Notes under the pieces: generated by a model
Database searches by the model: none
What the model saw: only the letters and a program-made list of their open reading frames with translations
What the model was told of the DNA's origin: nothing
Shown: positions 4,717 to 9,963 of the stretch, piece by piece
How the letters are laid out: the number at the start of each line of letters is the position of its first letter
How positions within the stretch are numbered: position 1 is the stretch's first letter
Position numbers and translations under genes: made by a program
Assembly (NCBI GenBank): GCA_012513725.1
Contig: JAAZBQ010000569.1
Span: forward strand, 1-9,963
Source of the DNA: Chloroflexota bacterium
GTDB lineage: Bacteria; Chloroflexota; Anaerolineae; UBA1429
Length of the DNA stretch: 9,963 nt
Direction of reading: 5' to 3'

Positions 4717-6987
4717 ATGGCAGAGAGGCGCTTGAGGCGACTGCTGAGCCTGCCCGAGGTCCTGATGCTCGGGATCGCTGGCACGGTCGCCGCCGAGATC
4801 TTTGTGCTGACCGGCCACGTGGCGGGGATGGTGGGGCCGGCCAGCGTCATCGTCCTGGTGGCCATCGGTCTCCTGAGCGTGGCCGTAGCCCTGAACTATG
4901 CGGAGCTGGCCACCGCGTTCCCCGTGACCGGTGGCGCCCTCACCTACGTGCGCGAGGGCTATGGCCCCGGTCTATTGTCGTTCCTGGTGGGCTCCATCGA
5001 CTGCCTCTCCAGCGCCTTTTACGCCGCCCTCTCCGCAGTGGGGTTCGGCTACTCGCTCCAGCTGTTCCTGCCCTGGATCCCCGCAGTGCCGGTGGCCATC
5101 GTCACGGCGGGCGTTTTTACCTTCCTGAACATCCTGGGCGTCAGCAAGGTGGGCAGGGTGCAGTTGGTGCTGGGGGGCGTGCTCCTCGGGCTGCTCGGCG
5201 TCTACATCGTCGCCGGGCTCGTGGGGCCGCAGGGGTTCTCCTGGCAGACCTTCCTGCCCGAGGGCCGGCTGTTCGTGCACCGGGGCGCTTGGGGCAACGT
5301 GGCGCCCATGCTCGCGGCGATGGCACTGATCTTTAACGCCTTTGTGGGCTATGAGATCATCGCCGACGACGCCGAGGAGGTGCAGGACTATGGCCGGGTG
5401 ATCCCCCGGGGGATCCTCATCAGCCTGGCGGCGATCACGCTAGTGTATGTGCTGGTGACCCTGGTGACCCTGGGCACCATCTCCTGGCACGAACTGGCCG
5501 GCTCGCGCCTGGCGATGGCCGACGCCGCGGCGCGGTTCCTGCCCCGCTGGGGGGCGCCGCTGGTGGGGCTGGCCGGCATCATCGCCACCCTGACCAGCGT
5601 GAACACGGCCATGCTGGCCGCCACCCGCGAGGCGTTGACCCTCAGCCGCATGGGGGCCTGGCCGCGCTTCATGTCGCGCCTGGGCCGGCTGCGCACGCCC
5701 TACATGGCCAGCCTGGCTGTCGGCGGCGCGGTGGCCGTGGTGGCTGCCATCGGCGTGGTCGAGTTCCTATCCTACATCTCCTCCTCGGGCTACCTGTTCG
5801 TGGTGTTCTGGGCCAGCCTGGCCATGGTGCGCCTCCGCCGCACCCGGCCCGACCTGCCACGCCCCTTCCGGGCGCCGTGGTTCCCCTGGACCGCCTACGT
5901 GGCGGCGGGTCTCTGCGCCGTGGTGGTGATGTTCACCGACTGGCGCGCGCTTCTCTTCGGTGGCGGCCTGTTGGCCCTCCTGACGGCCGGGTACCTGCTC
6001 CGGCCTGCCCTCGAACGGTTCGCCGCGGGCCGGGTGCGGGTGGCGCCTGCGGTACACGACCGGATCCTGCTGCCGGTGGCCAACCCCAACACGGCCCTCG
6101 GCCTGGCGCGGCTGGCCACCACCCTGGCCGAGCGGATCCCCGGCACCGTGGTGAGCACGCTGAGCGTCGTATCGCGCCCCGGCCCCCGGAGGCCGTCGGG
6201 CAACGGGCACGCGCCCGCCGCCGGCAACCGCCCCGTGCTGATCGACCGCCTGGGGCAGCGGCAGCAGGCGCTCCTCAGGCAAGTCGCGGAAGAGGTCCAG
6301 GGGCACAACGTTCCCTACTATGGCGAGGTGCGCGTGGCGTCGCGCGTGGCGGAGGGGATTATCCAGGAGGTCGCCGAGAGTGGCAACGTCCGCCTCCTCC
6401 TGATGGGCTGGCCCGGACCGATGGAGCTGGGTACGCTGCGCGAGAACCCCGTCGCCGAGGTGTTGGCCGAGGCGCGCTGCGACGTCGCCGTATTCCTGAA
6501 CCGGGACATCGGCTCGATGAGGCGCATCCTGATGCCCTTTGGCGGCGGGGTGCACTCCCGGTTGGCCCTGCGCCTCGCCAGCCAGCTGGCCGAGGAGGCC
6601 AGGGCGCAACTCGTCGTCTTGCGCTGCCTTTGCGATCCGCCGGCCGGCGCAGGTGACTCGCGGACCGAGGAGATGCACGATGAGCTGCTCCTGGTGCGCG
6701 AGGAGCTCGAGGCGCTCTTTGGCCGCGTGCCGCCCCATGTCTCCATGCGGGTGGCCCGCTCCGAGAGCGTGCCCGAGGGCGTCCTCCAGGAACTGGCCGA
6801 GCATCCCTACGACCTGGTGGTGATGGGGGCGGCGGTGGCCTCGACGCTGCAGACGGACCTGTTCGGCTCCATGACCGACAGCATCGCCGAGCAGATCCCC
6901 TGCTCCGTGCTCCTGGTGCGCCACCATGAGCCGGTGGTCGTGAACTGGGTGCGTCGCCGGGTCAAGCAGGCCATTGTGACGCAATAG
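4717..6987 (+). CDS. APC-superfamily transporter with two C-terminal universal stress protein domains
   Basis: This 756-aa membrane protein has an APC permease at about 10-430, followed by two cytoplasmic USP domains (about 446-595 and 600-736). The permease shows the unwound first-helix glycine motif GIAGTVAAE (19-27) and the helix-6 region FNAFVGYEIIADDAEEV (206-222), both typical of the substrate site. About twelve hydrophobic segments are visible. USP1 starts HDRILLPVANPN and USP2 starts MRRILMPFGGGVHS. USP2 ends VMGAAVAS...LFGSMTDSIAEQIPCSVLLVR, a recognisable form of the nucleotide-binding USP signature. The ATG at 4717 is chosen for GGAGGT 6 nt upstream. Upstream c-di-AMP control and the APC fold suggest a KimA-like potassium importer, with amino acid transport as the alternative. 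USP domains might bind ATP or c-di-AMP, as reported for the KdpD USP domain. Substrate is inferred, not shown. Confidence 0.9.
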   Translation: MAERRLRRLLSLPEVLMLGIAGTVAAEIFVLTGHVAGMVGPASVIVLVAIGLLSVAVALNYAELATAFPVTGGALTYVREGYGPGLLSFLVGSIDCLSSAFYAALSAVGFGYSLQLFLPWIPAVPVAIVTAGVFTFLNILGVSKVGRVQLVLGGVLLGLLGVYIVAGLVGPQGFSWQTFLPEGRLFVHRGAWGNVAPMLAAMALIFNAFVGYEIIADDAEEVQDYGRVIPRGILISLAAITLVYVLVTLVTLGTISWHELAGSRLAMADAAARFLPRWGAPLVGLAGIIATLTSVNTAMLAATREALTLSRMGAWPRFMSRLGRLRTPYMASLAVGGAVAVVAAIGVVEFLSYISSSGYLFVVFWASLAMVRLRRTRPDLPRPFRAPWFPWTAYVAAGLCAVVVMFTDWRALLFGGGLLALLTAGYLLRPALERFAAGRVRVAPAVHDRILLPVANPNTALGLARLATTLAERIPGTVVSTLSVVSRPGPRRPSGNGHAPAAGNRPVLIDRLGQRQQALLRQVAEEVQGHNVPYYGEVRVASRVAEGIIQEVAESGNVRLLLMGWPGPMELGTLRENPVAEVLAEARCDVAVFLNRDIGSMRRILMPFGGGVHSRLALRLASQLAEEARAQLVVLRCLCDPPAGAGDSRTEEMHDELLLVREELEALFGRVPPHVSMRVARSESVPEGVLQELAEHPYDLVVMGAAVASTLQTDLFGSMTDSIAEQIPCSVLLVRHHEPVVVNWVRRRVKQAIVTQ

Positions 6988-6993
6988 AAGGGC

Positions 6994-7193
6994 GCCAAGG
7001 CGCGCGGGGCTAAAGACCCCGCGCTACGAGGCACGCCTGCTAAAGCAGGCTTAATGCACATAAGAAGCGTAAATAACTGGAGACGAGGCTTGTGCTTCCG
7101 ATACGGCTTGGGGTGGTGGGGTCTGCCAGCCGGCCCTTGGCCGGCGTGAGGGGTAGCGTGGGTCTTTAGGCCCGCGGCATTGGTGTGCCCGCC
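6994..7193. repeat. Inverted pair of two-hairpin intergenic repeat units
   Basis: The unit at 7002-7052 (plus) contains GCGCGGGG/CCCCGCGC around a CTAAAGA loop (7003-7025), then CTACGAGGCA, then GCCTGC-TAAA-GCAGGC (7035-7050). Read on the minus strand, 7178-7129 has the same order: a hairpin with CTAAAGACCC, then CGCTAC, CACGCC, and GCCGGCC/GGCCGGC with a CAAGG-containing centre. The two copies are therefore homologous and inverted, separated by about 75 nt of lower-GC sequence. Weak similarity (CCAA followed by GC-rich bases) extends a little outside both. The pair fills the convergent gap between two genes and could serve as a bidirectional terminator. It resembles dispersed non-coding repeats or MITE-like elements. 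Confidence 0.72.
7003..7053 (+). terminator. Possible terminator of the transporter gene
   Basis: Two perfect stems in tandem, 8 bp (7003-7025 region) and 6 bp (7035-7050), begin 16 nt after the stop codon. Only TTAAT follows, so the U-tract is weak and efficiency is uncertain. They coincide with the left repeat unit. Confidence 0.4.
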
Positions 7194-7206
7194 GTTCCAG
7201 CAGCGT

Positions 7207-9027
7207 CTAGTCCGTCTGCCCGTCGAGCCCACGGCGCATTTCCTCCGCGGAGACGGGCTCGGTGCGGCGAAAGATGAGCGGGGTGGGGTGGTCGTAGACG
7301 AAAAAGGACTCGTCGGCCCGACCCAGCCGCACGGCCTGCCGGCCGGCCTCCCCCTCGGCGTACAGACGCGGCGCGGGGAGCGCGGCGCGACCCAACACGT
7401 CGTGGACGAGGTCCCAACCGAGGACCCGCGGGTAGGCTGCCTCATAGTGCACCAGCTCATACCCCAGTTCCTCGGCAAAGAGGCGCCGGTAGTAGCGGGC
7501 GGTGTCGGGGTAGCGCTCGGGCAGGCGGGGGATTACCCCGTGGAGCCGGCTGCTGGACAGGATCACATAGTCCGCCTCGGCCAGGTTCGCGACGAGGTCT
7601 GCCGCCTTCTCGGGGGTGTCCGGATCGTAGACGGGCAACCTCGTGATCCGATAGTCAAAGTAGCAGAACAGCCCCTCTCGGCCGCCGATGATGGGCAGGG
7701 TGTCATCCCAGTGCTCCACCAGGATGTGGCTGCCCGGGGGGACGTGGTCGCAGATCCACGCCGTGGCCCGCACCCAGGGGTGCGGGCGGCTGTAGACCCG
7801 GGTGTACCCGAGGGCATAGAGGGTCGAGCCCCCCAGGACGAGCGCCGCAGCCCCCCACGCCGCCCACCGCGCCCGGCGCCCGCCGGCCCGCGCCCGCCGC
7901 AGGAGCCCGACCAGCCCCCACGCCGCGTACAGGCACAGGAGCGGCACCACGGGCAGCATGTAGCGGGCAAACTTGGCATAGAGCGAGCCGGTCAGCAGCC
8001 CGTACGCCACCAACCACGCCAGGGGCACCAAGCGCTCGCCGCGAGACCTCCCCACGCCGTCCCACAACGCCACCCCCGCCCCCAGGAGGCCGGCCAGCCC
8101 CAGGGGGATCCCCATGGACCAGGTCACCAGCTGCTGCAGCGGGTACAGGTAGGGCAGGGTGCCCACGTACTGCCGGGTGTAGGGCACGTCGTAGGCGCCG
8201 GAGGCCATGCCGGCCTCAAAGGTCACGTCGGTGAGGAACGTCCAGGGGTCCAGGACGGCATAGGGCTCCAGGACAAAGAAGACCAGGAGCGCGGCCCAGC
8301 CGGTCCAAAGGACCCCGCCGCCGACGCCGCGCGCGAGCCACCCCCATCCCGTAGCGCCCTCCCCCCGCCGCCGCAAGCCGAGGAACCAGGCCACCGCGAT
8401 GGGCAGGATCAGGGGGGCGGCGCTCACCTTGGTGGCCATCGCCGCGCCCCAGACCACGCCCACCGCCATCGCCCGCTCCAGCGAGGGCCCATCCGCCAAG
8501 CGCAGCGCCAGATACAGCGTGGCGAGGACGAAGAGGGTGAGGAGGGTATCCACGGCGTAGAAATGGCTCAACTGGATGTGGAGGACGGTAACGGCCATCA
8601 GCGCCGCCGCGCCCAGGGCCACCCAGCGGCCGTACAGCCGCCGGCCCAGGAGGTAGAGGACGCCGATCGAGCCCACGTCGGCCAGGGCCGAGAGGACGCG
8701 CCCCACCACGTACGAGGCCGACAGCGTTCCCGCCGCCGGCCACCGGAGCGCTGCCAGGCTGCTGACCACCCGCAGGAGGTAGATGGGCAGCGACCCGTAG
8801 GAAAAGAACTGCGGGTTCCAGGGGCTCTCGGCGGAAAAAAGGAGGGCCGGCTCCTGCCAGGGAAAGCGCAACCGAGAGGCGACCATCAGGATCTGGCGCT
8901 CATCCGGGTGAAAGAGGTAGCCATCGTCCCAGTGGAGGCCGTACAGGCGCACCCCCAGGGCACCCACCAGGGTCAGGCCCAGGAGAACGGGATGGAGGAG
9001 GCGCCGCCGATCGGTTGGTGTGCCCAT
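7207..9027 (-). CDS. Membrane glycosyltransferase, GT39/PMT (ArnT-like) family
   Basis: This 606-aa polytopic protein probably transfers a sugar from a polyprenyl-phosphate donor to a protein or lipid on the outer face of the membrane. The first helix (about 13-30) is followed by FHPDERQILMVA, with the acidic pair Asp42-Glu43 expected at the catalytic position of GT-C enzymes. NPQFFSYGSLPIYLL (71-85), GRVLSALADVGSIGVLYLLG (109-128) and LSHFYAVDT (153-161) match the PMT_2-type core. About ten to twelve membrane segments run to about residue 420. A soluble C-terminal part of about 180 residues follows and shows no motif I recognise. The ATG at 9027 has GAGG upstream and starts just before the first helix. 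An in-frame start at 9099 would add a less plausible 24 residues. It lies 78 nt downstream of lepA. The acceptor is unknown. Confidence 0.88.
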   Translation of the reverse strand: MGTPTDRRRLLHPVLLGLTLVGALGVRLYGLHWDDGYLFHPDERQILMVASRLRFPWQEPALLFSAESPWNPQFFSYGSLPIYLLRVVSSLAALRWPAAGTLSASYVVGRVLSALADVGSIGVLYLLGRRLYGRWVALGAAALMAVTVLHIQLSHFYAVDTLLTLFVLATLYLALRLADGPSLERAMAVGVVWGAAMATKVSAAPLILPIAVAWFLGLRRRGEGATGWGWLARGVGGGVLWTGWAALLVFFVLEPYAVLDPWTFLTDVTFEAGMASGAYDVPYTRQYVGTLPYLYPLQQLVTWSMGIPLGLAGLLGAGVALWDGVGRSRGERLVPLAWLVAYGLLTGSLYAKFARYMLPVVPLLCLYAAWGLVGLLRRARAGGRRARWAAWGAAALVLGGSTLYALGYTRVYSRPHPWVRATAWICDHVPPGSHILVEHWDDTLPIIGGREGLFCYFDYRITRLPVYDPDTPEKAADLVANLAEADYVILSSSRLHGVIPRLPERYPDTARYYRRLFAEELGYELVHYEAAYPRVLGWDLVHDVLGRAALPAPRLYAEGEAGRQAVRLGRADESFFVYDHPTPLIFRRTEPVSAEEMRRGLDGQTD

Positions 9028-9067
9028 GGAGATGCCTCGCTGGCAAGGGATGCAGGGGAGGAGGGAC

Positions 9068-9088
9068 GGGCTGGGCCGCACCCAGCCC
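9068..9088 (-). other. 8-bp hairpin between lepA and the glycosyltransferase gene
   Basis: GGGCTGGG and CCCAGCCC form a perfect inverted repeat with a 5-nt loop, 17 nt after the lepA stop. The following minus-strand bases are C/T-rich without a U-run. It may be a weak terminator or merely a transcript-stability element. Confidence 0.5.
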
Positions 9089-9105
9089 GCGCGAGCCAAA
9101 CCGAC

Positions 9106-9963
9106 CTAATCCTCCAGTCGCAGAACGGCCATAAAGGCCTCCTGGGGGATCTCGACCTTACCCACCCGCTTGAGGCGCCGCTTGCCCTCTTTCTGCCGTT
9201 CCAGGAGCTTGCGCTTGCGGGTGATGTCGCCGCCGTAGCACTTGGCCAGCACATCCTTGCGCTGGGCAGAGACGTTGGCCCGGGCGATGACCCGGGAGCC
9301 CACGGCCGCCTGGATCGGCACGGTGAACAGCTGCGGCGGGATGGTCTCCTTGAGCCGGCGCACCAGGGCGGAGCCCTTTTCGTAGGCCTTTTCGCGATGC
9401 ACGATCATCGAGAGGGCGTCCACCGTTTCCTGGTTCACCAACACTTCCATCTGCACCAGGTCGCTCGGACGGTAGCCATGAAACGCATAGTCCATCGAGG
9501 CATAGCCCTTGGACCGCGACTTGAGTTGGTCGTGAAAGTCCACCAGGATCTCGCCGAGGGGGATATAGTACTCGAGCATCACCCGCCGCTCGTCGAGATA
9601 CTCCATCTTGTCAAACTCCCCGCGCCGGTTGGTGGCCAGGTCCATCAGCGGGCCGATGAACTCTTTGGGGGTAAAGATGGAGATGTGCATCCAGGGCTCG
9701 CGGATCTCCTCGATGACCCCGGCGTCGGGGAGGTCGGCAGGGTTGTCGACCTCGATGACGGAGCCATCGGTGCCGAGCACCTCGTACTCGACGCTCGGCG
9801 CGGTGGCCAGGAGGTCCAGCTCGTACTCGCGCTCCAGGCGCTCCTGGACGATCTCCATGTGCAGGAGGCCCAGGAACCCACAGCGAAAGCCCAGGTTCAG
9901 CGCCACCGACGACTCGGGCTGGAAGACCAGCGAGGCGTCGTTCAGCTGCAGCTTTTCCAGCGC
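9106..9963 (-). CDS. lepA: Elongation factor 4 (LepA), C-terminal part (runs off right edge)
   Basis: LepA/EF4 is a ribosome-associated translational GTPase that acts in back-translocation or initiation and 30S assembly. The window holds 285 residues, roughly the second half of a protein of about 600 residues; the GTPase domain lies outside. Clear family blocks are ALEKLQLNDASLVF at the edge, LGFRCGFLGLLHMEIVQERL, LLATAPSVEYEV, and the LepA-specific C-terminal domain with DVLAKCYGGDITRKRKLL and KRVGKVEIPQEAFMAVL near the end. The reading frame is intact to its stop. It is followed by the glycosyltransferase gene on the same strand at 78 nt, probably without functional relation. Confidence 0.97.
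   Translation of the reverse strand, partial: ALEKLQLNDASLVFQPESSVALNLGFRCGFLGLLHMEIVQERLEREYELDLLATAPSVEYEVLGTDGSVIEVDNPADLPDAGVIEEIREPWMHISIFTPKEFIGPLMDLATNRRGEFDKMEYLDERRVMLEYYIPLGEILVDFHDQLKSRSKGYASMDYAFHGYRPSDLVQMEVLVNQETVDALSMIVHREKAYEKGSALVRRLKETIPPQLFTVPIQAAVGSRVIARANVSAQRKDVLAKCYGGDITRKRKLLERQKEGKRRLKRVGKVEIPQEAFMAVLRLED

Noticed and set aside
5767..6984. 405-aa minus-strand open frame opposite the APC-USP gene
   Set aside because: It is antisense to the USP-coding half, rich in His/Gln/Gly/Arg, with no domain and no ribosome binding site of note.

Overview
The window is GC-rich DNA, probably from a member of the Chloroflexota or a related high-GC Gram-positive-like bacterium. This is inferred from a c-di-AMP (ydaO/yuaA-type) riboswitch, a CsoR-type copper operator, an Rrf2-cysK pair, a GT39 membrane glycosyltransferase and paired CTAAAG-loop hairpin repeats. 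No taxonomic marker was searched, so the assignment is tentative. No CRISPR array, tRNA, rRNA or transposase gene was found.

Left block (1-2071, minus strand): a small copper chaperone (HMA domain, CxxC), a TlpA-like thioredoxin lipoprotein, a DUF2085 membrane protein and the N-terminal third or more of a CcdA-type thiol transporter, which runs off the left edge. The chaperone has a near-consensus TTGACA-N17-TATCAT promoter with a CsoR-like pseudo-palindrome over the expected start site. The last three genes are tightly spaced or overlapping. Together they look like a copper and extracytoplasmic thiol-reduction module, plausibly for copper-site maturation in cytochrome oxidase.

Centre-left (2084-3561, minus strand): an Rrf2-family regulator followed by cysteine synthase (cysK), driven by a TTGACA-N17-TAATAT promoter. 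The arrangement recalls CymR/IscR-type sulfur control.

Centre (3740-6987, plus strand): the most interesting part. A TTGACA-N17-TATGAT promoter leads directly into a c-di-AMP riboswitch and an intrinsic terminator, followed by a second very long hairpin. A 110-aa winged-helix-like protein comes next, then a 313-nt hairpin-rich gap, then a 756-aa transporter made of an APC-superfamily permease and two C-terminal universal-stress-protein domains. By analogy with KimA, a c-di-AMP-controlled potassium importer of the same superfamily, this is probably a K+ (or other osmolyte) transporter turned down by c-di-AMP.

Right block (6988-9963): the convergent gap holds an inverted pair of two-hairpin repeat units. 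Then, on the minus strand, come a 606-aa GT39/PMT-like membrane glycosyltransferase and the C-terminal 285 residues of LepA (EF4), whose N-terminus lies beyond the right edge.
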